Shown here one piece after another: positions 26,399 through 34,866 of a DNA stretch of 41,096 nucleotides; position 1 is the first letter of the stretch, and each line of letters opens with the position of its first letter. Both the position numbers and the translations under genes were made by a program. Where the stretch lies: contig CANPMS010000017.1 of the NCBI GenBank assembly GCA_947575275.1, forward strand, positions 1-41,096. Direction: 5' to 3'. Origin of the DNA: an uncultured Clostridium sp. (GTDB taxonomy: Bacteria; Bacillota; Clostridia; Lachnospirales; Lachnospiraceae). The notes below the pieces were generated by a model. It saw only the letters and a list, made by a program, of their open reading frames with translations. It made no database searches and was not told the origin of the DNA.

Positions 26399-27826
26399 AT
26401 GAAAAGTAATCTGGAGAAGATAGCAGCTTATCAGGCAATCATGCCAAAAAAGCAGGGGGAAAGTATCTGTCATTCTGCAGTGTTGGAATGTGAGTATGGT
26501 TCACAGACTTGTGTGCTGAATCTGGAAAGAAGTCATGGAAGGTATATTGGAAACAACGCACAGATTGATAAAAAGGACGGAAAGAATGTTAATTTCGGCT
26601 ATTGTAGCAAACTGAATGAACCGTGCCGGGCAAGACTTTCAGACTGGTACCATGCCAATGAGGAAGATCTGATGTTTGATGAGCGGACACTGAAGATGGA
26701 GCCTTCTGTCCAGATGGATAGCGGATTTATGGTTTGTAGTAGGGGATATGCAATCGTTCAAGCAGTTACAAGTGGGCAGACAATAGGAATGCCCAGCTCA
26801 TGGGATTCTCGAAATAATGTTTATATTACAAAAGATAATAAATATATTGTAGTGGATGGAGTGAATTTTGAAATTTACAATCCAGAACCGAAACGCGAAT
26901 TGCATTTTGTTAATCCAGAAGAATGGTACGAGGTGGATACATGGAAATGTGAAAAAATGGAGTTTGATGCTGCTAAAGCGATATTAGGTATCTTTTCGAG
27001 TTCACTAGGAATAAAGGGAGTAGAACTTGTTGATGGCCATAATGATTATCCTACAACAAATGGGGGAATTAAAAATTATAAACAAAAAATAAGTTTCTCC
27101 GCAGACGTGCAGATAGTAAACAATGTATTGCAGGTTATTGCGGATGCTATTGAGTATACATATGTAAAGTTTATTTTTCAAGTTTCTAATTTGAGAAATT
27201 ACCGGGTAACCATTCTTGGAGGAACAAAAAGCGATACAACCAAATATAACGACTATCCAATGTATAATTGCAGATATTCTTTTCTTTCAAATATTGCAAC
27301 GGGGATTTATTATTATAAATCCAAAGAAGCTTTAGAACAAACAGTTGGAGAGGCAATTAAGGATGTAACAGCTAATATTAAAAAGAACGAAAGCTTTTCA
27401 AAATTGCTGGTAGCTGAGGAGGAACTAAGTTTACAAAATAATGAATATTATGACATAGAATTGTATTTAAATTCAAAACGACAGAATCAACAATACCAGG
27501 TTTATATCTATACAGACGCAGATAGTAATATTTCCCAAAAGTTGATTACTTATCCGAATGAAGGGTTATATTTGGTCAAACATACGCCAACCAATATGTT
27601 CAACCTTTTTCCTAAGAGAAGGGATTTGATTGATATGATGGATGATCTCATTATTAAGAGTATAAATTTAGACTTTAGTAATACCTTTTGGAAATTATGT
27701 GAACAGGTACTAAGAGACTATAATAATAAAACTATGGGCTCTTCTATTGCCAATCCTTCTGATGCTATGAAAGCGCCCATGTCCGAATTGTGTGAGAATG
27801 TGTGGAAAAAAATTCAGAAGAAATAA
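26399..27826 (+). CDS. DUF4280 (PAAR-like) protein with large C-terminal extension
   Basis: A 475-residue protein. The N-terminal 130 residues resemble DUF4280, a PAAR-like domain: SICHSAVLECEYGSQTCVLN, FGYCSKLNEPC and SGFMVCSRGYAIVQAVTSGQ, with the spaced cysteines typical of the family. PAAR-like domains cap spikes of contractile injection machines and often carry effectors at the C-terminus. Here the remaining 340 residues show no domain I recognise. No signal peptide is present. RBS AAGGAAGG precedes the ATG. Two paralogous surface lipoproteins flank it, which suggests an effector with dedicated partners. No spike or sheath genes are in the window. Confidence 0.7.
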   Translation: MKSNLEKIAAYQAIMPKKQGESICHSAVLECEYGSQTCVLNLERSHGRYIGNNAQIDKKDGKNVNFGYCSKLNEPCRARLSDWYHANEEDLMFDERTLKMEPSVQMDSGFMVCSRGYAIVQAVTSGQTIGMPSSWDSRNNVYITKDNKYIVVDGVNFEIYNPEPKRELHFVNPEEWYEVDTWKCEKMEFDAAKAILGIFSSSLGIKGVELVDGHNDYPTTNGGIKNYKQKISFSADVQIVNNVLQVIADAIEYTYVKFIFQVSNLRNYRVTILGGTKSDTTKYNDYPMYNCRYSFLSNIATGIYYYKSKEALEQTVGEAIKDVTANIKKNESFSKLLVAEEELSLQNNEYYDIELYLNSKRQNQQYQVYIYTDADSNISQKLITYPNEGLYLVKHTPTNMFNLFPKRRDLIDMMDDLIIKSINLDFSNTFWKLCEQVLRDYNNKTMGSSIANPSDAMKAPMSELCENVWKKIQKK

Positions 27827-27862
27827 GTTTGGTTATCACTATGAATGGAGGCTGTAAATTTA

Positions 27863-29107
27863 ATGGCTCAAACAAAGCGTTTTATTTGGAAATATATTAT
27901 TATATGCGTAATTCTGTTTCTGATGAGCGGCTGCCAAAAGCAAGAGATACAGAGGATTGATGATAGCAGATATATTGTGGATAAACAAATGATTTTAATT
28001 TTGTGTGAGGATTTAGAGGCAGGATCAGAATATACCGATATATTAAATTCATTAAAAGGCAATGGCGATAAGGTTCTTGTTGCAATGGAGCAGTTAAAAG
28101 GCTTGAATCCAACCGTAGCTGTAAAAAATGCCATTGGGGTAGCAAATATTCTTTTGAGAAATACGGATGAGGCAGAACTGTATTTGCAAGAGGCGCTCCA
28201 GGAAACTGAAAACCCAACAGAAAAAGCCATTTTATTATCCAATCTTGCAGCAGCAAGATATTATCGGGATCAGTACATAAAACAATATGACGCAGCTGTG
28301 GTTGTTATAAACGAAGCAGTGGAAGAATACCAGAAAGATAATACAGACATGGTTTTGCGCATGGTGTTGGAATCCAATCAGATAAGAATGAATATGATGA
28401 AAGATTATCCGTAGCTAATGGTAAAACATGTCAGGAGGCTGAAAAATCTTTTAAAAGAAGAAAGAAAAGAGTTTGGGGCAAATCAGTTTATAGGGATGCT
28501 CAATCTTCAAAGCATGGGTATGGCCTGTCATTGTGATGGTGAAGAAACAGCTCGGTCATTAGACTATATGGAAGAAGCAATTAATTTAAATCATAAGCTG
28601 TATCAGTATGTTTTTTTTGATATTCATATGTATAATAACATTGCAGATATGTATTATTTTATACCTGATTCTATGGAAAAGGAACTGGAATATTTAAATA
28701 GATGTATAGAGCTGCTGGATGAATGGCAGAGTGATTGGCACTATGACAGACTTCAAGTGTATTCCAAGAGAGGACAATCTTATTGTTCAATGGGTGAATT
28801 GGAAAAATCGGCGGAAGATTTTAATTTGGTTATAGAACAGAGGAACCAGGAGGATGATTTAGTGGCAATGTCTTATTATTACCTTGGACGGATAGAGCTT
28901 ATGGAACATCATATGCCGGAACCGGCTTTGGATTATATGTTGAGAGGATTCGGCATCTGGCAAAGGTATAACAGACCGAACGGACTGCAGGCTATGAAAA
29001 CTTCCATTCAGAATATATACGACTGTTACGGATACGAAAAAGAGAACCCGAATTTTGAATCCTGGCTTACAGAAAGAGTAGAAGCAATACAAAAAAATAG
29101 TAACTGA
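27863..29107 (+). pseudogene. TPR-containing lipoprotein (copy B), interrupted by an amber codon
   Basis: A paralog of copy A, with signal peptide and lipobox MSGC, then the same TPR-like body through to the C-terminus (ESWLTERVEAIQ). The frame is open on both sides of a single TAG at 28412-28414, with no frameshift. At the same place copy A has CAG (EYPQLVAKY, against KDYP-stop-LMVKH). The change is therefore consistent with one C-to-T mutation of a glutamine codon. Either the gene is newly broken, giving a truncated 183-residue product, or the amber codon is suppressed. A downstream ATG at 28418 could restart the second half, without an obvious ribosome site. ATG 27863 is preferred to 27845 because GGAGG lies at 27847-27851. 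Confidence 0.75.
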
Positions 29108-29119
29108 GGGAGAATGAGA

Positions 29120-29644
29120 ATGAACAAACAATGCGATGAATATGATACGGATGAAATTTTAGAATATATATCAATCAATAAACAATATTATGAGCATTTT
29201 TGTACGCTGGAAAGTGGAAAGAAAAAATTTAACTGGTGTTCCGCCATATGGGCATGGCGGTGGTTGGCGTTTCATTTTATGTTTTTGGAAGCAGGCATAT
29301 TTCTATTGATTGAACTGGTGGTTGAGGTGGGACTGAATGTGCTGAGTGCCTGGAATGCTGCGAATCAATCTATCTGTAGATTGATTGATGTGGTGAATCT
29401 TTTATACTTTGTATTCCTGTTCTTCTTTTGGGGATTTTGGGGAAACAGCTTGCTGATATGGAGTATCAAAAGAAAAATTGCATTTCAAAGAAAATTAAAT
29501 GGACGGGCTGACTGGATTAAAAAAATATATGTATATGAAAAAGTTATGGTACTTCGGGTAACATCAGTTTTTGTAATATACGTATTAGCTTTGCTCATAC
29601 TGTGGGAATTGCCTCGGAGGATTTTTTCGGCAATCGTGTACTAA
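29120..29644 (+). CDS. DUF2628-like membrane protein
   Basis: A 174-residue protein. An N-terminal soluble segment of about 35 residues is followed by KKFNWCSAIWAWRWLAFHFM, the aromatic entry typical of DUF2628-type membrane proteins, and then three to four hydrophobic helices (to about residue 105, and 150-168). The function is unknown. ATG 29120 is favoured over 29114 because AGGGA at 29107-29111 would be too close to the earlier codon. It is 12 bases downstream of the broken lipoprotein gene and in the same orientation. Confidence 0.65.
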   Translation: MNKQCDEYDTDEILEYISINKQYYEHFCTLESGKKKFNWCSAIWAWRWLAFHFMFLEAGIFLLIELVVEVGLNVLSAWNAANQSICRLIDVVNLLYFVFLFFFWGFWGNSLLIWSIKRKIAFQRKLNGRADWIKKIYVYEKVMVLRVTSVFVIYVLALLILWELPRRIFSAIVY

Positions 29645-29731
29645 AAGCCTGAAAAATAAAATCACCAGGGAGGATTCATTTTGTGCATATATCAGGGAAT
29701 GCAATTCTTGATGTATGATAGTATCACATAC

Positions 29732-29749
29732 AGTCCCTGGAGAGGGACT
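29732..29749 (+). promoter_or_regulatory. Perfect 7-bp inverted repeat upstream of nitroreductase
   Basis: AGTCCCT (29732-29738) and AGGGACT (29743-29749) are separated by GGAG and run directly into a TATAAA (29749-29754) that could be a -10. A dyad immediately upstream of a -10 resembles the operator layout of MerR-type regulators. The -35 is weak, as expected for such promoters. No regulator gene is adjacent. Confidence 0.45.
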
Positions 29750-29791
29750 ATAAACACTACTACTTTATAATATAAGGAGAGAATAAAATTT

Positions 29792-30337
29792 ATGGAATTG
29801 GTAAAAGGAATAAGAGAAAGAAGAAGCATCAGGAAATTTAAGGACATGTTTGTACCTCATGATGTAATTGAAGAAATGATTGAAACAGCGTCTTTTGCTC
29901 CATCTTGGAAAAATACGCAAATAGCAAGATATATTGTTGTGGAGGACAAAGAAAAAATAAAAGCGATTGCAGGGGATGAATGTATGATGGGATTCTCATA
30001 CAACATGAAAACTTTATCGCAAGCTCCCGCCGTAGTGATTCTGACGATGATTAAAGGACGCTCGGGATATGAAAGGGACGGAAGCTTTTCCACCCCAAAG
30101 GGTGATCGATGGGAAATGTTTGATGCGGGTATTGCGGCCCAAACATTTTGCCTGGCTGCCCATGAAAAAGGGTTGGGAACTGTTATTGTAGGGGTGTTTG
30201 ATGAAAGTAAAATATCCGACATAGTTAAAATACCAGAAGGACAGCAAATTGCAGCAATTATTCCGATTGGTTATCCTGATATAGAGCCAGATGCGCCAAA
30301 GAGAAAGAGTGTGTCTGAATTGGTATCATTTATCTGA
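29792..30337 (+). CDS. Nitroreductase-family FMN protein
   Basis: A 181-residue protein of the nitroreductase family. It starts with the FMN-phosphate-binding RERRSIRKF motif, then has APSWKNTQ near residue 38, and FDAGIAAQTFCLAAHEKGLGTVIVG in the middle; the C-terminal AAIIPIGYPD is also typical. Members reduce nitro or quinone compounds with NAD(P)H. AAGGAGAGAA lies before the ATG. A palindrome upstream suggests inducible control. A terminator follows, so the gene appears to be monocistronic. Confidence 0.87.
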   Translation: MELVKGIRERRSIRKFKDMFVPHDVIEEMIETASFAPSWKNTQIARYIVVEDKEKIKAIAGDECMMGFSYNMKTLSQAPAVVILTMIKGRSGYERDGSFSTPKGDRWEMFDAGIAAQTFCLAAHEKGLGTVIVGVFDESKISDIVKIPEGQQIAAIIPIGYPDIEPDAPKRKSVSELVSFI

Positions 30338-30351
30338 GTATTGACAGAGAA

Positions 30352-30408
30352 CTAAAAAGCCTTGAAATCCTTTAATTTTGCGAGGGATTCCAAGGCCTTT
30401 AGTTTTTT
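30352..30408. terminator. Terminator downstream of nitroreductase
   Basis: A long stem pairs the strand starting CTAAAAAGCCTTGAAATCC (30352 onward) with AGGGATTCCAAGGCCTTTAG (30383-30402), with a few mismatches, and ends in a T run. It lies between nitroreductase and the minus-strand tRNA-Leu and may act for both. Confidence 0.75.
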
Positions 30409-30414
30409 CATAAA

Positions 30415-30497
30415 TGCCGGCAGCCGGACTCGAACCGGCACGAGGTCGCCCCCGTCAGATTTTGAGTCTGATGCGTCTGCCATTCCGCCACGCCGGC
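30415..30497 (-). tRNA. tRNA-Leu(CAA)
   Basis: An 83-base cloverleaf on the minus strand. The acceptor GCCGGCG pairs with TGCCGGC, followed by discriminator A. The anticodon stem TCAGA/TCTGA encloses the loop CTCAAAA, giving anticodon CAA for TTG codons. A long variable arm of the leucine type follows, and the T arm has GCCGG-TTCGAGT-CCGGC. The 3' CCA is not encoded. Confidence 0.95.
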
Positions 30498-30539
30498 CAA
30501 CTTAAAGCAACAAGCGTATTGTAGCATAAGAGGCAGTAT

Positions 30540-31676
30540 TTAGCAAGTAGTTTTTTGCTCCATAGTGAGCAGTCGCACTTTCTTTTCAATCCCACCCGCA
30601 TAGCCTGTCAAATTTCCATTCGTTCCCACAACTCTATGGCATGGGATAATCAAAGAAATAGAATTGTGTCCTACCGCACCGCCAACTGCCTGTGCAGACA
30701 TTTTTGCAATTCCCTTTTGCTTTGCGATGCTGTCTGCAATCTCGCCATATGTCATTGTCTGTCCGAATGGAATCGTAAGCATGGTTTCCCATACGGCTTT
30801 ACGGAAAGAGGTCGTTTCCATTTTAATCGGCGGTGTGAAATCCGGGGCTTTGCCGCTGAAATAAATATCAAGCCATTCTTTCGTTTGTTTAAAAACGGGT
30901 AAATCCTTTTCTTTATAATCTTCAGGCAGCGTATCGCCAAAATATTTCTGACCGTCAAACCATAGTCCTGTAATTTCTCTACCATTGCTTGAAACCGTAA
31001 TGCCGCCCAAAGGCGAATCATAATGATAGATATATGTCATCTTCCCTTTGGGGGCGCAATCCTTCATTTCAGGTATTGCACCGCCTGCCACTGCCCAGAA
31101 ATAAAGGCTTGCCACACTGCAGTAGGGGCTAAAACGTCTGCGGTATTTTTCAAACAGTTTGAAATCTATTTTTCGGTGGTGGTACACCATTCTGATTCCA
31201 CGCAGAATTGCCAGGTCGCCAAAGCTGAATATGTTTGGACGCTGCATACAAAATAGTAAAATCATTTCCGCAGTCCATACGCCAATTCCCTGCAAACCGG
31301 AAAGCTCCTTTATGGCTTCTTCATCTGATTTTTCCCAAATGCCCTCTAAATCAAATGAGCCATCTTTGATTTTCCGTGCAAAATCAGTTATGTATTCCGC
31401 TTTTCGGAACGTTATGCCAAAGGATTGCAGATGTTCCGTTCCCGCGGCAAGTATCGTATCAGAATTTACAACACCAAGATTATCATTCATCCGTTGCCAT
31501 ATGGTAGCCTGCGCTTTCGTAGATATTTGCTGACCTATGATGTGGTGGATAACGGACGAAAATAAATCGGTATCAACAGGACGCTCTATTTTCCCCACTT
31601 TATCAATGACATCGGCAAGCCGCTTGTCTTTTTGTTTTAGATAAGCAATTTCTTCACTGCCATAATTGAAATACAT
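30540..31676 (-). CDS. Fusion of AlkA-type DNA glycosylase and O6-alkylguanine-DNA methyltransferase
   Basis: A 378-residue two-domain repair protein. Residues about 1-205 are an HhH-GPD glycosylase of the AlkA/3-methyladenine II type: HHIIGQQIS, then the hairpin LSGLQGIGVWTAEMIL and the catalytic-aspartate stretch FSFGDLAI. Residues about 213-378 are an Ogt-type methyltransferase with IPFGQTMTYGEIA and the active site IIPCHRVVG (Cys346). Joining a base-removing and a direct-reversal activity gives one protein for alkylation damage. RBS AGGAGGT lies before the ATG on the minus strand. Both active-site motifs are intact. Confidence 0.92.
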   Translation of the reverse strand: MYFNYGSEEIAYLKQKDKRLADVIDKVGKIERPVDTDLFSSVIHHIIGQQISTKAQATIWQRMNDNLGVVNSDTILAAGTEHLQSFGITFRKAEYITDFARKIKDGSFDLEGIWEKSDEEAIKELSGLQGIGVWTAEMILLFCMQRPNIFSFGDLAILRGIRMVYHHRKIDFKLFEKYRRRFSPYCSVASLYFWAVAGGAIPEMKDCAPKGKMTYIYHYDSPLGGITVSSNGREITGLWFDGQKYFGDTLPEDYKEKDLPVFKQTKEWLDIYFSGKAPDFTPPIKMETTSFRKAVWETMLTIPFGQTMTYGEIADSIAKQKGIAKMSAQAVGGAVGHNSISLIIPCHRVVGTNGNLTGYAGGIEKKVRLLTMEQKTTC

Positions 31677-31784
31677 GTTTCGTTAACCTCCTGGACTTGT
31701 AATCTTGATTTTCTTATCATATTATCATAATTTTTGTTTGAATAACAGAATTGACTTTATTCATGTTTGCCTTAACGCCCTTGC

Positions 31785-31813
31785 TTGACAGAGAGAATGA
31801 TGAATGCTACTAT
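31785..31813 (+). promoter_or_regulatory. Sigma-A-type promoter upstream of the zinc-finger/polA genes
   Basis: TTGACA (31785-31790), a 17-base spacer and TACTAT (31808-31813) form a strong promoter. The first gene starts at 31842, giving a leader of about 20 bases. Confidence 0.75.
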
Positions 31814-31841
31814 TACTTAAGTATAAGGGAGGTGGGACAGG

Positions 31842-32192
31842 ATGCTTACCTGTAAAGAGGCGGAAAAGCTGGTGATGTCATTTATCAACTGGCAGCTGGG
31901 CGAGGAGGAAATGGAAGAATTTTTGAATCATATCCGCACCTGTCCCGCCTGTAAGGAAGAACTGGAAACTTATTACACAGTCTTTGTGGGGCTGAAGCAG
32001 CTTGATCTGGGAACCGGAGGTTATAATATTCCGGCGGAGCTTCAGGAAAGCCTGGATAATGCCTGGACAGCGGTTCGTACTGTTCGTGTCAGGAAGGTAC
32101 TCACCTATGCAGTGAATACCCTCTGGATTAGCGCGGTGCTTATCATCCTGCTTATGCAGTTACGCATCTGGATTCAGAACGGGATATTTTAG
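31842..32192 (+). CDS. Anti-sigma-factor-like zinc-finger membrane protein
   Basis: A 116-residue protein. The N-terminal domain has the zf-HC2/ZAS pattern with Cys4, His30, Cys34 and Cys37 (HIRTCPAC). One transmembrane helix follows at about residues 88-108, with a short tail. This is the topology of membrane anti-sigma factors that sequester ECF sigma factors. No sigma factor gene is adjacent, so its partner is unknown. GGGAGGTGGG lies before the ATG. The polA start codon is 16 bases downstream, so the two genes are likely co-transcribed. Confidence 0.75.
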   Translation: MLTCKEAEKLVMSFINWQLGEEEMEEFLNHIRTCPACKEELETYYTVFVGLKQLDLGTGGYNIPAELQESLDNAWTAVRTVRVRKVLTYAVNTLWISAVLIILLMQLRIWIQNGIF

Positions 32193-32207
32193 TTGAGGAG
32201 ATTTAAG

Positions 32208-34865
32208 ATGGGAAAACTTGTGCTTATAGATGGACATAGTATTTTGAACCGGGCATTTTACGGTGTTCCGGAACTGACAAATTCCGAAGGACTTCACACC
32301 AACGCAGTGTACGGATTTCTCAATATTATGTTCAAAATTCTTGAGGAAGAGAAAGCTGACCATTTGGCAGTGGCATTCGATTTAAAGGAGCCGACCTTCC
32401 GCCATAAGATGTACGCCGACTATAAGGGAACCAGAAAGCCCATGCCGGAGGAGCTTCGGGAGCAGGTGCCGCTTATGAAAGAGGTGCTGACAGCTATGGG
32501 GGTTCCCATTATGACCATGGCAGGATATGAGGCGGATGATATTTTAGGAACTCTGGCAAAGCGAAATCAGGCGGACGGTGTGGAGGTTTCCGTGGTTTCC
32601 GGTGACAGGGATCTTTTGCAGCTTGCTGACAAGCATATTAAAATCAGGATTCCCAAAACCTCACGGGGTCAAACGGAGGTTAAGGATTATTATCCGGAGG
32701 ATGTGAAGCGGGAATACCAGGTGACTCCTGAGGAGTTTATTGATGTAAAGGCGCTGATGGGGGATGCCTCTGATAATATTCCCGGTGTTCCTTCCATCGG
32801 GGAAAAGACGGCAACAAGCCTGATTGTATCCTACGGGAGTATTGAAAACGCTTATGCCCACCTGGATGAGATTAAGCCGCCCAGAGCGCAGAAGGCTTTG
32901 GCAGAACACTATGATATGGCAGTGATGAGCAAGGATCTTGCAACGATATGCCTTGATTGTCCCATTGAGTTCTCCTATGAGGATGCAGAAATCGGAAATC
33001 TCTGCACACCTGAGGCATATCAGTATTTTAAGAGGCTGGAGTTTAAATCCCTTCTGTCCCGGTTTGATGTTCAGCAGATGGGGGGAGAGGGGCTGGAGGA
33101 TTCCTTCTGGACCGTAGAGGATTTATCTGGCGCAGAGGAGGTGTTTGCCCGTGCAGCCAAGGCTGAGCGTATCGGCTTCCAGTTGATTTTTGAGGGGGAG
33201 ACTGTTGGCGCGCTTTCCCTCTGCTTTGGTGAGAATGAGATTTATGTGATTCCCGTGTCAGGGCTTGTCACTGGCGGGTATCTTAGGGATAAGCTGAATG
33301 AGCTGGCAGAGCAGAGGAGTGCAGACAGGCAATCAGAATATCCCTTGAGCGCGCTCTCTTTAAAGCCCCAGCTTGCCTTTTTAAAGTTTGATTATGGCAG
33401 CCCCGTGATGGACGCGGGAGTTGCCGGATACCTGTTAAATCCGTTAAAGGATACGTATGATTATGATGATTTGGCACGGGATTATCTGGGGATGACAGTG
33501 CCGTCAAAGGCAGACCTGATTGGAAAAAGAGCCCTTTCCACCGCGCTCCTTGACGGAGAGCCTCAGGCGCAGACATGTGCCTGTTATATGGGCTATATTG
33601 CCTGGAAAGCGGCGCCGGCGCTGCTTGAGAAGCTGGAGGATGCCGGGATGGGCACGCTCTTTTCTGATATGGAGATGCCTCTGATTTACAGCCTTTTTCA
33701 TATGGAGCAGGCAGGCGTCCGGGTGGATAAGGAGCAGCTTAAGGCATATGGAGATAAATTAAAGGTACGAATTGCAAAGCTGGAGCAGGAAATCTATGAG
33801 CTGGCAGGAGCGAAATTCAACATTAATTCGCCCAAGCAGCTTGGGGAGATCCTGTTTGAGCGTATGCAGCTTCCTCATGGAAAAAAGACGAAAACGGGCT
33901 ACTCTACGGCAGCAGATGTTCTGGAAAAGCTTGCCCCGGATTATCCTGTTGTGCGCATGATCCTTGATTACCGTCAGTTGACAAAACTGAATTCCACCTA
34001 TGCTGAGGGGCTTGCAGCTTATATTCAGAAGGATGGAAGAATCCACGGAAAATTTAATCAGACCATCACGGCCACCGGGCGAATCAGCAGTACGGAGCCA
34101 AATCTTCAGAATATTCCAATCCGCATGGAGCTGGGACGGGAAATACGGCGTGTTTTTGTTCCAGAGGAGGGCTTTGTGTTTGTGGACGCGGATTACTCTC
34201 AGATTGAGCTGCGTATTCTGGCGCATATGTCTGGAGATGAGCGTCTGATCAATGCTTATCGTGATGCGCAGGATATTCACGCCATTACCGCATCTGAGGT
34301 ATTCCATATACCCCTTGACCAGGTGACGCCGCTGCAGAGGCGCAATGCCAAGGCAGTCAATTTTGGAATTGTCTATGGGATTAGTGCGTTTGGGCTCAGT
34401 GAGGATTTGAGCATCAGCCGGAAGGAGGCGCTGGAGTATATCAACAAATATTTTGATACCTATCCGGGGGTCAAGGCGTTCCTTGATGAGCAGGTGCGTA
34501 TGGGGAAGGAGCAGGGCTACGTAACTACGATGTTCGGACGCAGGCGTCCGATTCCTGAGTTGAAATCAGCCAATTTTATGCAGCGCTCCTTCGGCGAACG
34601 GGTCGCGATGAACTCTCCAATTCAGGGGACGGCAGCAGATATTATGAAGATTGCCATGATTGACGTAGATAGGGAGCTGAGAATACGCAGGCTGAAATCC
34701 AGAATTGTCCTTCAGGTACATGATGAGCTGCTGGTAGAAGCTCATGAGAGTGAGCTGGAGGAGGTTATGGCACTGCTTGTGGACAAAATGCGGTGTGCGG
34801 CAGAACTGGCAGTATGTCTTGAGGTAGAAGCGCACCAGGGGAGAAATTGGCTGGATGCGAAATAA
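32208..34865 (+). CDS. polA: DNA polymerase I
   Basis: An 885-residue family A polymerase used in repair and Okazaki fragment maturation. The N-terminal 5'-3' exonuclease domain (LIDGHSILNRAFYGV, EADDILG, GDRDLLQL, GDASDNIPGV) is complete. The middle proofreading-like domain lacks a visible D-x-E exonuclease I motif, so 3'-5' proofreading is probably lost, as in several Gram-positive homologs. The polymerase domain has motif A DADYSQIELRI, motif B RRNAKAVNFGIVYG and motif C VHDELLVE. GAGGAG precedes ATG 32208, which is favoured over TTG 32193. Confidence 0.96.
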   Translation: MGKLVLIDGHSILNRAFYGVPELTNSEGLHTNAVYGFLNIMFKILEEEKADHLAVAFDLKEPTFRHKMYADYKGTRKPMPEELREQVPLMKEVLTAMGVPIMTMAGYEADDILGTLAKRNQADGVEVSVVSGDRDLLQLADKHIKIRIPKTSRGQTEVKDYYPEDVKREYQVTPEEFIDVKALMGDASDNIPGVPSIGEKTATSLIVSYGSIENAYAHLDEIKPPRAQKALAEHYDMAVMSKDLATICLDCPIEFSYEDAEIGNLCTPEAYQYFKRLEFKSLLSRFDVQQMGGEGLEDSFWTVEDLSGAEEVFARAAKAERIGFQLIFEGETVGALSLCFGENEIYVIPVSGLVTGGYLRDKLNELAEQRSADRQSEYPLSALSLKPQLAFLKFDYGSPVMDAGVAGYLLNPLKDTYDYDDLARDYLGMTVPSKADLIGKRALSTALLDGEPQAQTCACYMGYIAWKAAPALLEKLEDAGMGTLFSDMEMPLIYSLFHMEQAGVRVDKEQLKAYGDKLKVRIAKLEQEIYELAGAKFNINSPKQLGEILFERMQLPHGKKTKTGYSTAADVLEKLAPDYPVVRMILDYRQLTKLNSTYAEGLAAYIQKDGRIHGKFNQTITATGRISSTEPNLQNIPIRMELGREIRRVFVPEEGFVFVDADYSQIELRILAHMSGDERLINAYRDAQDIHAITASEVFHIPLDQVTPLQRRNAKAVNFGIVYGISAFGLSEDLSISRKEALEYINKYFDTYPGVKAFLDEQVRMGKEQGYVTTMFGRRRPIPELKSANFMQRSFGERVAMNSPIQGTAADIMKIAMIDVDRELRIRRLKSRIVLQVHDELLVEAHESELEEVMALLVDKMRCAAELAVCLEVEAHQGRNWLDAK

Positions 34866-34866
34866 G

